Below, in pieces: positions 23,723 through 33,845 of a DNA stretch of 64,000 bases (its first letter is position 1; every line of letters begins with the position of its first letter). The notes under the pieces were generated by a model. The model was not told the DNA's origin. It worked only from the letters and a program-made list of their open reading frames with translations, and ran no database searches. The stretch lies in NCBI RefSeq assembly GCF_900112765.1, contig NZ_FOMZ01000007.1, forward strand, positions 1 through 64,000. Reading direction: 5' to 3'. A program made the position numbers and the translations under genes. This stretch comes from Actinopolyspora alba. Its GTDB lineage: Bacteria; Actinomycetota; Actinomycetes; Mycobacteriales; Pseudonocardiaceae.

Positions 23723-25504
23723 TCACACCCCGAGGTCGGCGTCGAAGGAGCCCTCCTCCAGCCGCTGCTTGACGGTGTTGAGGAAACGAGCGGCGTCGGC
23801 ACCGTCGACGAGGCGGTGGTCGTAGGACAGCGCGAGGTAGACCATCGAGCGAATGGCGATGGTGTCACCGCCCGCTTCGTCGGAGACGACCACGGGACGT
23901 TTGACGACCGTGCCGGTACCCAGCATTCCCACCTGCGGCGGGTTCAGGATCGGCGTGTCGAACAGGGCCCCCCGGCTGCCGGTGTTGGTCAGCGTGAACG
24001 TGCCGCCGGACAGCTCGTCGGGTTTGACCTTGTTGTCGCGGGTGCGATCGGCCACGTCGGCGATCTTGCGGGCGAGCCCGCCGAGATTGAGGTCACCGGC
24101 GTCGTGGATGACCGGGCTCAGCAGCCCCCGGTCGGTGTCCACGGCGATCGCCAGGTGCTCGGCACCGTGGTAGGTGATCTCGTTGGCCTGCTCGTCGATC
24201 GAGGCGTTGAGCTTGGGGTGCAGCTTGAGCGCCTCCACCGTGGCCTTGGCGAAGAACGGCAGGAAGGAGAGCTTGACGCCCTCCGACGCCTCGAAGTCGT
24301 CCTTGGCGCGCTGGCGCAGTCGTGCGATGCGGGTGACGTCGACCTCGATGACGGTGGTCAGCTGGGCCGCGGTCTGCAGCGAGTCCACCATCCGCTGGGC
24401 GAGCACCTGCCGCAGCCGCGACATCTTCTGGGTGGTGCCGCGAAGCGCCCTCGCCTCGGCGGAGGGCTCCTCCTGCCCCGTGGCCGAAGCGGCCGGTTCG
24501 GCGGTGGCCGCTTCCGCGGGCTGCCCGTCGGGACGCGAGCCGGTGGCCGCGCCCGCCGACCGCTGCGTGATGGCGGCCTGCACGTCCTGCTTGCGGATGC
24601 GTCCGCCGACGCCGGTTCCCCGCAACGAGTGCAGGTCGATACCGTGCTCGTTCGCCAGCTTGCGCACCAGCGGAGTCACGTACGGCGCCGACCCCTCAGC
24701 GCCCTGCTGGGCCGGAGCGGCTTGTGCCGGAGCCGACTGGGCCGAAGCCGACTGGGCCGCCGGAGCGCTCGGCGCGGGCTGCGGTGCGGCTTCCTCTCGC
24801 GGCGGTTCCGGGGCCGGCTCGGGAGCGGCGGGGGGCGCCGCGGGTTGTGGTTCCGGGGCGGGTTGTGGCGCGGCTGCCGGTTCCGCCGACTGGTCGCCGA
24901 CCACCGCGAGTTTGGCACCGACCTCGACGGTGTCGTCCTCACCGGCCGACAGTTCCAGGATCGTGCCTGCCACGGGGGAGGGGATCTCGGTGTCGACCTT
25001 GTCGGTGGAGACTTCCAGCAGGGGTTCGTCGACCTCGACGGTGTCGCCGACCTGCTTGAGCCACCGGGTGATGGTGCCTTCGCTGACGCTTTCACCCAGG
25101 GCGGGCATGTGCACGTCGGTGCCCTGGGTCGCGGACGCCCGGGGCTGTGCCGCGGGCTCCGGCTCGGGGGCGGGTTCCGGCGCGGGCTGTGGTGCGGCTG
25201 CCGGTTCCGCCGGTGCCTGCGAGGGCTGTTCGCTCGCGGCCGGTTGCTGCGGTGCGGCCCGCTCACCGCTGTCGCCGATCAGCGCGAGTTCGCCGCCGAC
25301 CTCGACGGTGTCGTCCTCGCTGGCGATGAGTTGCTGTACCACCCCGGCGGCGGGGGAGGGGATCTCGGTGTCGACCTTGTCGGTGGAGACTTCCAGCAGG
25401 GGTTCGTCGACCTCGACGGTGTCGCCGACCTGCTTGAGCCACCGGGTGATGGTGCCTTCGCTGACGCTCTCACCGAGTGCCGGCATCTGGACGGAGAAGG
25501 CCAT
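23723..25504 (-). CDS. sucB: 2-oxoglutarate dehydrogenase E2, dihydrolipoamide succinyltransferase, with two lipoyl domains
   Basis: E2 core of a 2-oxoacid dehydrogenase complex (the actinobacterial SucB/DlaT that also serves pyruvate dehydrogenase). The 593-residue product has two N-terminal lipoyl domains, each with the lipoylation site [12 protein letters not shown] (Lys near residues 43 and 169), joined by long Ala/Pro/Glu linkers. A peripheral-subunit-binding domain follows ([20 protein letters not shown]), then the catalytic acyltransferase domain ending with the active-site His in [19 protein letters not shown]. Start ATG 25504 gives the standard [14 protein letters not shown]. lpdA lies 66 bp upstream on the same strand. 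The two lipoyl domains share 118 bp of identical DNA. Confidence 0.95.
   Translation of the reverse strand: MAFSVQMPALGESVSEGTITRWLKQVGDTVEVDEPLLEVSTDKVDTEIPSPAAGVVQQLIASEDDTVEVGGELALIGDSGERAAPQQPAASEQPSQAPAEPAAAPQPAPEPAPEPEPAAQPRASATQGTDVHMPALGESVSEGTITRWLKQVGDTVEVDEPLLEVSTDKVDTEIPSPVAGTILELSAGEDDTVEVGAKLAVVGDQSAEPAAAPQPAPEPQPAAPPAAPEPAPEPPREEAAPQPAPSAPAAQSASAQSAPAQAAPAQQGAEGSAPYVTPLVRKLANEHGIDLHSLRGTGVGGRIRKQDVQAAITQRSAGAATGSRPDGQPAEAATAEPAASATGQEEPSAEARALRGTTQKMSRLRQVLAQRMVDSLQTAAQLTTVIEVDVTRIARLRQRAKDDFEASEGVKLSFLPFFAKATVEALKLHPKLNASIDEQANEITYHGAEHLAIAVDTDRGLLSPVIHDAGDLNLGGLARKIADVADRTRDNKVKPDELSGGTFTLTNTGSRGALFDTPILNPPQVGMLGTGTVVKRPVVVSDEAGGDTIAIRSMVYLALSYDHRLVDGADAARFLNTVKQRLEEGSFDADLGV
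24973..25090. repeat. Lipoyl-domain DNA repeat, copy 1
   Basis: 118 bases identical to 25351-25468, offset 378 bp, within sucB. They encode the core of the second lipoyl domain, including the DKVDTE lipoylation loop. Confidence 0.85.
25351..25468. repeat. Lipoyl-domain DNA repeat, copy 2
   Basis: Identical to 24973-25090. It encodes the core of the first lipoyl domain. Synonymous positions are identical too, which points to recent duplication or gene conversion. Confidence 0.85.
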
Positions 25505-25570
25505 CTGTTGCTGACTCCTCGTACTCGTGGCGTGTGATGGGCTCTGACGTGACCGGTTGAGCGGAATGCG

Positions 25571-26941
25571 TCAGCCGTGTACGTGGAGCGGTTTGCCCGC
25601 CAGGGCGAGATGCGCTTCGCCGAGCGCCTCGGACTGGGTCGGGTGGGCGTGCACCAGCGGAGCGACGTCCTCCGGCAGGGCCTCCCAGTTGTAGATGAGC
25701 TGGGCTTCGCTGATCAGTTCGCCCACCCGGTCACCGATCAGGTGCAGCCCCAGCACCGGCCCGTCCGCGGCACGAACGATCTTGGCGGCTCCCGCCGTCT
25801 TGAGGATCTGGCTCTTGCCGTTGCCCGCGAGGTCGTAGGTGAAGGTCTCCACCTTGTCGTACTGCTCCCGGGCGGCGCTCTCGGTCAGTCCGACCGAGGC
25901 GACCTCGGGGTTGCTGTAGGTCACTCGCGGGATGCCTGCCTCGTCGATGACCGGCGGGTTCAGCCCCGCGATGTCCTCGGCGATGAACACACCCTGCTGG
26001 AACCCGCGGTGCGCCAACTGCAGCCCGGGGACGATGTCGCCCACCGCGTAGACGCCGGGGAGGTTGGTGCGCAACCGCTCGTCGGTGCGCACGAAACCGC
26101 GCTCCAGGGACACGCCCGCCTCTTCGTAGCCGTGCCCCGCCGTGTTGGGTCCGCGTCCCACAGCGACCAGCAGCAGATCGGCGTCGATGGTCTCGCCGTT
26201 CTCCAGGCTGACGGTCACGCCGGACTCGCTCTGCTCCGCGCCGGTGAACTTCACGCCGGTGGAGAACTTGATCCCCCGCTTGCGGAAGGCGCGTTCGAGC
26301 TGCTTGGAGCAGTACTCGTCCTCGTTCGGCACCAGGTGGGGCAGCGCCTCGACGATGTTGACCTCCGCACCGAAGGAGCGCCACACGCTGGCGAACTCCA
26401 CACCGATGACGCCGCCGCCGAGCACGACGACCTTCTCCGGTACGTAGTCGAGATTGAGTGCCTGTTCGCTGGCGATGATCCGACCGCCGAACTCCAGACC
26501 GGGCAGCGTCTTGGAGTAGGAACCGGTGGCGAGCACCACGTTGGTGCCGGTGTAGCGGGTGCCGTCGACCTCCACCGTGTTGGCGTCGACGAGGGTGCCC
26601 GCGCCCTCAACGTAGTTGATCTTGTGGGCCTTGGCGAGCCCCTGCAGCCCCTTGTGCAGTTTGGTGACGATGCCGTCCTTGTACGAGTTGACGCCATCGA
26701 TGTCGATGCCCTCGAGGGAGGCCTTCACGCCGAACTGCTCGCTCTCGCGGGCCGAGTCCGCGACCTCCGCGGCGTGCAACAGCGCTTTGGTGGGGATGCA
26801 CCCTCGGTGCAGACAGGTCCCACCGAGCTTGTCCTTTTCGATGAGGGTGACGGAAAGGCCCAGCTCCGCCGCGCGGAAAGCGCAGGCGTAGCCGCCGGAG
26901 CCGCCACCGAGAATGACTAGATCGGCGGACGTGTCGGTCAC
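25571..26941 (-). CDS. lpdA: Dihydrolipoyl dehydrogenase (E3)
   Basis: Flavoprotein that reoxidises dihydrolipoyl groups of E2 with NAD+. At 456 residues it is family length. Motifs: FAD site LVILGGGSGGYACAFRAAEL, redox disulfide GGTCLHRGCIPTK, NAD site VVVLGGGVIGVEFASVW, second FAD motif GVYAVGDIVPGLQLAH and the C-terminal active site HAHPTQSEALGEAHL with the His-Glu pair. GTG 26941 is selected because GAGGAG lies 6 nt upstream; a longer frame reaches 26965. It is followed by sucB, consistent with an E3-E2 operon, and is divergent from the small basic protein gene at 27173. Confidence 0.96.
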   Translation of the reverse strand: MTDTSADLVILGGGSGGYACAFRAAELGLSVTLIEKDKLGGTCLHRGCIPTKALLHAAEVADSARESEQFGVKASLEGIDIDGVNSYKDGIVTKLHKGLQGLAKAHKINYVEGAGTLVDANTVEVDGTRYTGTNVVLATGSYSKTLPGLEFGGRIIASEQALNLDYVPEKVVVLGGGVIGVEFASVWRSFGAEVNIVEALPHLVPNEDEYCSKQLERAFRKRGIKFSTGVKFTGAEQSESGVTVSLENGETIDADLLLVAVGRGPNTAGHGYEEAGVSLERGFVRTDERLRTNLPGVYAVGDIVPGLQLAHRGFQQGVFIAEDIAGLNPPVIDEAGIPRVTYSNPEVASVGLTESAAREQYDKVETFTYDLAGNGKSQILKTAGAAKIVRAADGPVLGLHLIGDRVGELISEAQLIYNWEALPEDVAPLVHAHPTQSEALGEAHLALAGKPLHVHG

Positions 26942-27172
26942 TTCGCACTCCTCGACAGGCATCATTTCTTCAACTCGTTACCGGAGCCCGCGCGGAGCTC
27001 CGGCACCGAAAGCCATCTTGTCACCACGCGAGTCACGGGCGCGAGACGGGCTGCCCGTGTTCCCGGGACAAATGGCGCGAAGATCACATTCGCTACCGGG
27101 TGCAACGTCACGAAAGGTGGTTTTTATGCCCCGACTGGCAATATCGTGGTAACCGGTCAAGGAGGGAGAACC

Positions 27173-27523
27173 GTGGGCCTGTTCGAGCGTCTACGCCGTC
27201 GTGGTCGGTCGCGACGCACCCGCCCCGAGCGGAACCAGGACACCGAACACCTCCGGCAGTGGGCTGCTCAGCGTCGCGGTGTCGAGGGGTTCCTGGAACC
27301 ACCGACTCCGGTCACCGAGACGACGATCGTCTTCGTCGCCCACGACGGGGAGTGGACGCGGCGTCGGATCGAGGGACGGGACGCCGCGATCCGTTTCACG
27401 CATCGACTTGGTGTCCCGTTCTACGAGGTCAACAAGGTCGGTTATCCGCAGCGGATGCGCGACTACCAGCGCAGGCAGCGCGTGCTGCGCCGCCGCGAGT
27501 ACCGCCGCGGGCTCGAGAAGTGA
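27173..27523 (+). CDS. Small basic conserved hypothetical protein
   Basis: A 116-residue, strongly basic protein. Residues 1-25 are Arg rich (LFERLRRRGRSRRTR), the middle has a short alpha/beta core (TTIVFVAHDGEWTRRRIEG, then GVPFYEVNKVGYPQRMRDY) and the end is Arg rich again (RRQRVLRRREYRRGLEK). No family recognised. GTG 27173 has a near-perfect AAGGAGGGA 5 nt upstream, so translation is probably strong. It is divergent from lpdA. Confidence 0.75.
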   Translation: MGLFERLRRRGRSRRTRPERNQDTEHLRQWAAQRRGVEGFLEPPTPVTETTIVFVAHDGEWTRRRIEGRDAAIRFTHRLGVPFYEVNKVGYPQRMRDYQRRQRVLRRREYRRGLEK

Positions 27524-27632
27524 TCCCACGGCGGTACCCGCGTGTCGCTACTCGAGAGCCGGCCCGACGCTCCCAAGGCGCCGACTCACGTGCCGGCTAC
27601 CCGACCGGCTGGGCAAGCTCCGCTGCGGGCTC

Positions 27633-29126
27633 TCAGCTTCGTTCGGCGATGTCCGCCAGCACCGCGGCCATCGTCCGCACCGGAACGCCGGTGCCTCCCT
27701 TGGGGGTGTAGCCCCACGGGGAGTTCGAGTTGTACGCCGGACCGGCCACGTCGATGTGTGCCCAGGCGACGTCCTCCGCCACGAACTCGCTGAGGAAACG
27801 TCCGGCCACCAGCATGCCCGCCCAGCGCTGACCGGTGACATTGGCGATGTCGGCCAGCTTCGAGTCGAGGTCGGCCCGCAACTCGTCCGGCAACGGCATG
27901 GCCCAACCGGCTTCCCCGGTCGCCCTGGACAGTTCGGCCACGCGGTCCCGGAAACCCTCGCTTCCCATGACACCCGGTGTCCGCTTGCCCAACGCGACCA
28001 GCTGCGCACCGGTCAGGGTCGATGCCTCGACCAGGTACTCGGGCTCGTCCTCGCAGGCGCGGGTGATCGCGTCCGCCAGGATCAGCCTGCCCTCGGCGTC
28101 GGTGTTGAGAACCTCGACGGTCTTGCCGCCGTACATGCTCAACACGTCACCCGGCCGGTAAGCGGTGCCGGACGGCATGTTCTCCGCCATCGGAACGGTG
28201 GCGGTGATGTCGAGCGGGTAGTTGAGTTTGGCCGCCAGCACCATGGTCGCGATGACCGCGGCCGCACCGGACATGTCCGAGGTCATCTCGTCCATGCCCG
28301 CGGCGGGTTTGAGTGAGATGCCGCCGGTGTCGAAGGTCACGCCCTTGCCGACCAGCGCCACCTTCCGGGCACCCTTCTGCCCCTTGTGCCGCATCCGGAC
28401 CAACCGCGGTGGCCGGGAGGATCCCTCGCCGACGCCCAGGATGCCGCCGTAGCCGTGTTTGCGCAGGTCGTCGGCATCGAGCACTTCGACGTCCAGCCCG
28501 GCCGAACGGCCCAGTTCGGAGGCGCGCTCCGCCATCGCGGCAGGCGGAAGATCGTTCGGCGGGGTGTTGATCAGATCCCGGGCGGTGTTGACCGCCTCAC
28601 CGATCACCGTGGCGCCCTTCAGCGCGGATTTCGCGGAGTCGTCCTTGGCCTCGGGTACCACGAGGTCCACTTTGCTCACCGGGTCGTCACCTGGCGAGGA
28701 CTTGTACCTGGTGAACGCGTAGGAACCCATCACCGTTCCCTGCACCGCCGCTGAAACGTCCAGTTCGGACAGCGTGGTGGCCGCGTGCGAGACCCCGGTC
28801 ATCGCGCGCGCCGCCGCGCCCGCCGCGCGGCGCACCGACTCGCTCGGGATCTCCTCGTTCGGATCGCGCTTGCCGAGTCCGACAGCGAGCAGGACTTCCG
28901 CCCGCAACGACCCACTCGCCGCGAGTTTGACGACCTCCTCGGCCTTGCCGGTGGCGCCCAGCAGGGTCAGCGTCTCGGTCAGGTTGCCGTCGAACGCCGC
29001 GGCGATCTCGTTCGTTCCCGGTGCGAGTTCGAGGCCGTCCGTGCCTTCCACGGTTCCGATGACGAGGGTTTCCACCGTCAGCTTCGCCGCGGCGCCGTCG
29101 ACCAGGGCGAGTTTGGGGGTTGTCAC
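27633..29126 (-). CDS. pepA: Leucyl aminopeptidase (M17)
   Basis: Cytoplasmic two-metal aminopeptidase that removes N-terminal residues from peptides. The 497-residue product has the M17 catalytic signature [13 protein letters not shown], the metal-site segments [18 protein letters not shown] and [15 protein letters not shown], and a C-terminal [16 protein letters not shown] 29126 is used because GGAGGAG lies 8 nt upstream; the frame extends to 29183 without family similarity. In mycobacteria pepB occupies the same neighbourhood between ilvE and the dlaT gene. Confidence 0.95.
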   Translation of the reverse strand: MTTPKLALVDGAAAKLTVETLVIGTVEGTDGLELAPGTNEIAAAFDGNLTETLTLLGATGKAEEVVKLAASGSLRAEVLLAVGLGKRDPNEEIPSESVRRAAGAAARAMTGVSHAATTLSELDVSAAVQGTVMGSYAFTRYKSSPGDDPVSKVDLVVPEAKDDSAKSALKGATVIGEAVNTARDLINTPPNDLPPAAMAERASELGRSAGLDVEVLDADDLRKHGYGGILGVGEGSSRPPRLVRMRHKGQKGARKVALVGKGVTFDTGGISLKPAAGMDEMTSDMSGAAAVIATMVLAAKLNYPLDITATVPMAENMPSGTAYRPGDVLSMYGGKTVEVLNTDAEGRLILADAITRACEDEPEYLVEASTLTGAQLVALGKRTPGVMGSEGFRDRVAELSRATGEAGWAMPLPDELRADLDSKLADIANVTGQRWAGMLVAGRFLSEFVAEDVAWAHIDVAGPAYNSNSPWGYTPKGGTGVPVRTMAAVLADIAERS

Positions 29127-29491
29127 CTGTGGCTCCTCCCGGAGTTGTGTGCCGTCGGGCCGATGCTTCCAGCACCTGCCCACCGCATATCGCTTCCGCG
29201 GGCACTGTAGAACGGTGCCTCCGCCGGTGCGCGTACCAGCCCGTGTTCGTGTCGCCGTGTCGTCGGGGGATCACTCACGGCGCATGGTTTCGCCTCGAGT
29301 CCCCGACTTCACGGTTTCGTCGCCGAGTACCGTTTCGGTGAGCGGTCGATGCCGTCAGTGCGTTGCCCGGTGGTGACGTGCGCGTCGAGGCTCTCTTGCC
29401 GTGCGGTGCGGCCCGCACCTGATCGGGGATTAGCGGCAGGGGACCGGCGGGACGTTCCTCGGGGCGAGGACGAGGTCTCATTACTACGAGG
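29127..29491. other. Divergent intergenic region between pepA and the permease
   Basis: Holds the pepA ribosome site and presumably both promoters. I see no gene, strong hairpin or operator in it. Confidence 0.5.
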
Positions 29492-30787
29492 ATGGTTTGC
29501 TTGGCCGAACGATCGGGCCCCTCGGTTGGTTCGACAGTCGTGAGGCGAGCGGTTCCGCTCGCGCTCGGTGCCATGCTGGGTGCCGGGGTGTTCCTCGGCG
29601 TGGCACCGGCCGTGTCGATCGCGGGACCGTGGACGCCGTTCGCCGTGCCGGTGGCGGTCGTCACCGCCTGGTGCGCCGCGAGCGCCACGAGACACCAGGC
29701 CGAGTCCTACGGGCCGACAGGTGCCGGATACGCGTGTGTGCGGGACAAGCTGGGAGTGGTTCCCGGCCGAATCGCCGCCGGTACGGGACTGTTCGGTCAT
29801 GTCGCGGCGCTGACGGCCGTAGCGGGCGCGGCCGCCCGCTATCTACCGACCCCACAGCCGTTGGCCGCGGTCTCGCTCCCGCTGCTCGCGGTACTCGCCG
29901 CCACCGCCGGACTTCGGATCAGGGGGGTGGCCGGTTGGCTCTGGCTGGCGCTGACGATCGCGGTGCTCGGCGTGGTGACCGCCGCGTGCCTGGCGATCAC
30001 TCCGGTGGACTCCCCGTCGATCTCACCCCAGGGGCCGTTGGCGGTCTCCGGAGCGGCGGGAGTGCTGTTCTTCGGCCTCGTCGGTTTCGAGCGGCTGACC
30101 GCCGCCGCGGACAGGGCGGATCGGTATCCGGCGGCCGTGCTGGACCGTGCCCTGCCCGCTGTGCTGCTCGTCGCCGGTGTGGTGCTGGCGGTGGTGCTGG
30201 GGGCGGTGTCGTACCAGCTCGGTTCCGCGCGGCTGGCGCTGTCGCCGGCACCGCTGCTCGACGCGTTGCGTGCGGCCGACGCGGCAGCGCTGACCTCGGT
30301 AGTGGGGACGGCGGCCGCGCTGGCCATGTTGCCGGTGCTGCTCGCGGTGCTGGAGTCGGCGCGCTCCACCGGTGCGGCTCTGGTCTCCGACGGTGAGCTG
30401 CCGGTACTGGCGCGTCGTGCCGGTCCCGCGGGCACCCCCTACCCGTTCGATCTGGCGTTGGCCGTGGTGGCCGCGTCGCTGACGTCGCTCCTCGGGCCGG
30501 AACAGGCCGTCGCGATCGCCGCGTGCTGTCTGCTGGTCCATTACGCGCTGGTCAACGCGGCGGCGCGAGTTCTGTTGCTCGACGGCGGGAAACTGCCCAG
30601 GCGGACGGCCTGCCTGGGGATGGGCCTGTCGGTGATTCTGGCCATGAGCATGCCCGTGCCCGCGATGGCGGTCACGCTGGCGGTGGTGGTTCTGGTGCCG
30701 GTGGTGGCGGGTTCGGTTCGGCGGTGGCGGGGTTCGGAGCGGAGCTCGCGCCACGAGCGCCCTCCCGAGGAACACGACGTCCGGTAA
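29492..30787 (+). CDS. APC-superfamily amino acid permease
   Basis: A 431-residue integral membrane protein with about twelve hydrophobic helices and the APC start VPLALGAMLGAGVFLGVAPA, where the unwound first helix G-x-G-x-F binds substrate. GVLFFGLVGFERLTAAADRA matches the helix-6 region (family YxGFE/AF-E). The tail is basic and acidic (RRWRGSERSSRHERPPEE). The substrate, probably an amino acid or amine, cannot be told. ATG 29492 has GAGG immediately upstream, which is tight; an in-frame GTG at 29540 is an alternative. ilvE follows 156 bp later with its own promoter. Confidence 0.85.
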   Translation: MVCLAERSGPSVGSTVVRRAVPLALGAMLGAGVFLGVAPAVSIAGPWTPFAVPVAVVTAWCAASATRHQAESYGPTGAGYACVRDKLGVVPGRIAAGTGLFGHVAALTAVAGAAARYLPTPQPLAAVSLPLLAVLAATAGLRIRGVAGWLWLALTIAVLGVVTAACLAITPVDSPSISPQGPLAVSGAAGVLFFGLVGFERLTAAADRADRYPAAVLDRALPAVLLVAGVVLAVVLGAVSYQLGSARLALSPAPLLDALRAADAAALTSVVGTAAALAMLPVLLAVLESARSTGAALVSDGELPVLARRAGPAGTPYPFDLALAVVAASLTSLLGPEQAVAIAACCLLVHYALVNAAARVLLLDGGKLPRRTACLGMGLSVILAMSMPVPAMAVTLAVVVLVPVVAGSVRRWRGSERSSRHERPPEEHDVR

Positions 30788-30931
30788 CTCCGCGAACACC
30801 CAACGCCCAACGAGCTCTCACGACGCTTCCCGCGAGGTGTTTACGACTGTCGTACGACCGACCATAAGTGACGCTGATACTCGGTCGCCCAATCGTTACC
30901 GGTCAGGTTTCCACTGCTCTCGGGCGCGCGA

Positions 30932-30937
30932 TACGGT
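30932..30937 (+). promoter_or_regulatory. Leaderless -10 hexamer for ilvE
   Basis: TACGGT ends 6 nt before ATG 30944, the same arrangement as before glnE. Confidence 0.5.
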
Positions 30938-30943
30938 ACGTTC

Positions 30944-32047
30944 ATGAGCCAACCCGTCGTTTTCACCCGGACCGAGACCCCGCGACCCGCGAGTGCGGAA
31001 CATCGTTCGAAGGTACTCGCCGATCCCGGGTTCGGGAATTACTTCACCGATCACATGGTCACCGCACGGTGGAGCACCGAGCAGGGTTGGCACGACGCCA
31101 GGCTGGAGCCCTATCACCCCGTCGAGTTGGATCCCGCCACTACGGTGCTGCACTACGGACAGGCCATCTTCGAGGGGCTGAAGGCCTACCACCAGCCCGA
31201 CGGCTCGATCGCCTCGTTCCGCCCGTGGGCCAATGCCGCCCGCTTCCAGGACTCGGCACGCAGGCTGGCCATGCCGGAACTGCCCGAGGAGATCTTCCTC
31301 GACTCGCTGCGTGAGCTGGTCTCGGTCGACAACCAGTGGGTGCCGACGGAGGGCGAGAGCTCGCTGTACCTGCGGCCGTTCATGATCTCCACCGAGCGAA
31401 CCCTGGGCGTCAACCGCCCGGCGAGCAGCTATCTGTACATGCTGATCGCCTCGCCCGCCGGCTCCTACTTCGCGAGCGGCGTCAAGCCGGTCACCGTGTG
31501 GCTCAGCAGGGAGTACGTCCGCGCCAGCCCGGGGGGCACCGGAGCCGCGAAGTTCGCGGGCAACTACGCCGCCTCGTTCGTGGCGCAGGCCCAGGCCGCC
31601 GAACAGGGCTGCGACCAGGTCGTCTGGCTGGATGCCGTGGAACGGCGTGCCGTCGAGGAGATGGGCGGCATGAACCTGTTCTTCGTGCTCGGTTCGGGTG
31701 CGGAGGCACGGTTGGTCACCCCGGAACTGACCGGCAGCCTGCTGCCCGGCATCACCAGGTCCTCGTTGCTGCGAATGGGCGAGCGGCTCGGGCTCGAAGT
31801 CGAGGAACGCCGCATCACCACCGACGAATGGGAGCAGAAGGCCCTCTCCGGCGAGATCACCGAGGTGTTCGCCTGCGGGACCGCCGCCGTCATCACCCCG
31901 GTGGGCAAGGTCAGGCACAGCGGCGGCGAATTCACGATCGGGGACGGCGGCCCCGGGGAGCTGACCATGAAGCTCCGTGAGCAGCTGACCGGCATCCAGT
32001 ACGGCGAACTTCCCGATCCCGAGGGCTGGATGACGAAGCTGGCCTGA
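30944..32047 (+). CDS. ilvE: Branched-chain amino acid aminotransferase
   Basis: PLP enzyme of fold type IV for the last step of Leu, Ile and Val synthesis and the first step of their breakdown, using glutamate/2-oxoglutarate. The 367-residue product has [33 protein letters not shown], the PLP Lys in [16 protein letters not shown], and the later [12 protein letters not shown] and [15 protein letters not shown]. It is full length. The gene stands between the permease and the BNR-repeat gene, in the same order relative to pepA and cob genes as in mycobacteria. Confidence 0.96.
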   Translation: MSQPVVFTRTETPRPASAEHRSKVLADPGFGNYFTDHMVTARWSTEQGWHDARLEPYHPVELDPATTVLHYGQAIFEGLKAYHQPDGSIASFRPWANAARFQDSARRLAMPELPEEIFLDSLRELVSVDNQWVPTEGESSLYLRPFMISTERTLGVNRPASSYLYMLIASPAGSYFASGVKPVTVWLSREYVRASPGGTGAAKFAGNYAASFVAQAQAAEQGCDQVVWLDAVERRAVEEMGGMNLFFVLGSGAEARLVTPELTGSLLPGITRSSLLRMGERLGLEVEERRITTDEWEQKALSGEITEVFACGTAAVITPVGKVRHSGGEFTIGDGGPGELTMKLREQLTGIQYGELPDPEGWMTKLA

Positions 32048-32143
32048 TCACCTCCTTTCGATCCGGTTACCGCGACACGGCGATTGTCGGGGGTCCGGCG
32101 TACCTTCCCGGTGAGAGCCCACTCACATCCACGGGAGGCAGTC

Positions 32144-33229
32144 GTGTCCTCGTCCGTATTGCTCGTGATCGGTACCCGGAAGGGGCTGTGGCTGGCGCGC
32201 CGGAAGGATGGGCGTTGGCGACTCACCGGCCCCTGGTTGCCGATGACCGAGGTCTACTCGGTGGCCATCGACACCAGGGGCAAACCGCGGGTGTTGGCCG
32301 GTACCGAGAGTCCGCACTTCGGTCCCACCCTGGTGACCAGTGACGATCTGGGACACAGCTGGCAGGAGCCCGAGCACGCCCCGGTGGCTTTTCCCACCGA
32401 CACCGAGACCTCGTTGCGGCGCGTGTGGCAGATCGTGCCCGGACCTTCCGGCGAGCCCGGAGTGGTGTACGCGGGGACGGAGCCGTCCGCGTTGTTCCGC
32501 TCCGAGGACGGCGGCAGCAACTACGAACTCGTGCGCGGGCTCTGGGACCACCCGCATCGCGCCGAGTGGTTCCCGGGGTTCGGGGGACAGGCGGTGCACA
32601 CGATCCTGCCCGATCCCCGGCAACCGAACCGGATCCTGGTGGGTATGTCCACCGGCGGCGTTTACCGCACCACCGACGGCGGTGCCGAGTGGACCCCCGC
32701 CAACCACGGCGTCCGCGCCTACTTCATGCCGGAGAACGAATACCCGGAATTCGGGCAGTGCGTACACCGGATGGCCCGGAACACCGCCGCGCCCGAGCGG
32801 ATCTACCTGCAGAACCACCACGGCGTCTACCGCAGCGACGACGGTGCCGACACCTGGGAGTCCATCGCCGAGGGGCTACCCGTCGACTTCGGTTTCCCCG
32901 TCGCTGTGGATCCCGCCGACCCCGACACGGTCTACACCTTCCCACTGGTCGCCGATGCGCACCGGTTCCCACCGGAGGGAGACTGCCGGATCTACCGCAG
33001 CAGGGACGCCGGTGCGTCCTGGGAAGGCCTGGGTGAAGGACTCCCCCGGCAGGGGTTCTGGTCCGCCGTCATGCGTGACGCGCTCTGTCTCGACGACGGT
33101 GATCCCGCCGGAGTGTACTTCGGATCCCGGTCCGGTGAGGTCTACGCGAGTTCCGACCGGGGGGAGAGCTGGAGCCGGATCGCCGAACACCTGCCGGACG
33201 TGCTGTCGCTGCGCGCTGCCGTGGTCTGA
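32144..33229 (+). CDS. BNR/VPS10-type beta-propeller protein (sialidase-like fold)
   Basis: A 361-residue protein built from repeated beta-propeller blades with Asp-box-like turns (TSDDLGHSWQEP; RSEDGGSNYELV; RTTDGGAEWTP; RSDDGADTWESI; SRDAGASWEGL; SSDRGESWSRI). No signal peptide, so cytoplasmic; the blades do not prove sialidase activity. GTG 32144 is chosen because GGGAGG lies just upstream; the frame extends to 32084. The MoaD/ThiS-like gene starts 48 nt after the stop, so the two are probably co-transcribed. Actinobacterial genomes often pair such a propeller with a MoaD-like protein, but the role is unknown. Confidence 0.85.
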   Translation: MSSSVLLVIGTRKGLWLARRKDGRWRLTGPWLPMTEVYSVAIDTRGKPRVLAGTESPHFGPTLVTSDDLGHSWQEPEHAPVAFPTDTETSLRRVWQIVPGPSGEPGVVYAGTEPSALFRSEDGGSNYELVRGLWDHPHRAEWFPGFGGQAVHTILPDPRQPNRILVGMSTGGVYRTTDGGAEWTPANHGVRAYFMPENEYPEFGQCVHRMARNTAAPERIYLQNHHGVYRSDDGADTWESIAEGLPVDFGFPVAVDPADPDTVYTFPLVADAHRFPPEGDCRIYRSRDAGASWEGLGEGLPRQGFWSAVMRDALCLDDGDPAGVYFGSRSGEVYASSDRGESWSRIAEHLPDVLSLRAAVV

Positions 33230-33276
33230 CCACCAGCCGCGAACCGCTGCCCGTCCACTGCCATCGGGAGACGATC

Positions 33277-33561
33277 ATGCGAATCACCCTGGTAATCCCG
33301 CAGATGCTTCGTTCCACGGTCGATGGGGCGGGCACCCTGCGGCTGTCCCTCGAAGAGGAGGCCACGCTGCGACAGCTGCTCGACGAGCTGGCCGTCACCC
33401 ACCCCGCCCTGGAACGCAGACTGCGGGACGAGACCCGAACGTTGCGCCGCTACGTCAACTTCTACGTCGACGGCACGGAGTGCCGCGCGCTGGACGGCGT
33501 CGCCACCGAGCTCGGCGACGGTGTCGAGGTCCGGATCGTGCCCTCCGTCGCGGGCGGATAG
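33277..33561 (+). CDS. MoaD/ThiS-family ubiquitin-like protein
   Basis: A 94-residue beta-grasp protein ending in the Gly-Gly tail (SVAGG) that in this family is adenylated and converted to a thiocarboxylate for sulfur transfer. The EEATLRQLLDELAVTHPALER helix and the DGVEVRIVPSVAGG C-terminus fit MoaD/ThiS. No activating E1-like enzyme or molybdenum gene is adjacent; its neighbour is the beta-propeller protein. It may serve sulfur transfer or protein modification. ATG 33277 is the only sensible start. Confidence 0.88.
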   Translation: MRITLVIPQMLRSTVDGAGTLRLSLEEEATLRQLLDELAVTHPALERRLRDETRTLRRYVNFYVDGTECRALDGVATELGDGVEVRIVPSVAGG

Positions 33562-33575
33562 CTGCGTTGCGGGGC

Positions 33576-33648
33576 GGCGATTTCGCGAGAAATTGACATC
33601 CCCGTGCGGCGGTGTGGCCCCAGCTCCGTCAATTTCCCACGAAATCGC
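33576..33648. repeat. Inverted pair of GATTTCGCGAGAAATTGAC modules
   Basis: Left arm 33576-33598 and inverted right arm 33628-33648 (GTCAATTTCCCACGAAATCG) can form a long stem with a 29-nt loop. The left arm shares a 23-bp core with 60061-60083 and resembles the perfect palindromes at 44365 and 44420. Confidence 0.7.
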
Positions 33649-33678
33649 GGGGAGCGGGTTCCGGAGCCGAGCCCCTCA

Positions 33679-33803
33679 CCACCCTCGCAGCCCGCACCGC
33701 CGCGGGTTCTCCGGGGAGTGCCTCGTGAGGACGGCCCCGACGTTGTGTAGTAACTACCCGATGTCGGGCCTCGCCGCAGCGAGAGCCGTGCGAGAGGTTC
33801 CGC
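33679..33803 (+). repeat. Convergent-gap repeat family, copy A
   Basis: About 125 bp, aligned end to end with 44494-44618 and with the reverse complement of 48754-48868. Its centre folds as GGCCCCGACGTTGTGTAG against CTACCCGATGTCGGGCC. It lies between the convergent MoaD-like gene and cobS. Confidence 0.8.
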
Positions 33804-33845
33804 TTCTCGACCAACTACGACAACCGAGTTGCCAACCCTAAGAGC

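Noticed and set aside
32144-33229. Sialidase activity for the BNR-repeat protein
   Set aside because: Asp-box-like turns alone are found in many propellers; the catalytic Arg triad and signal peptide are not evident.
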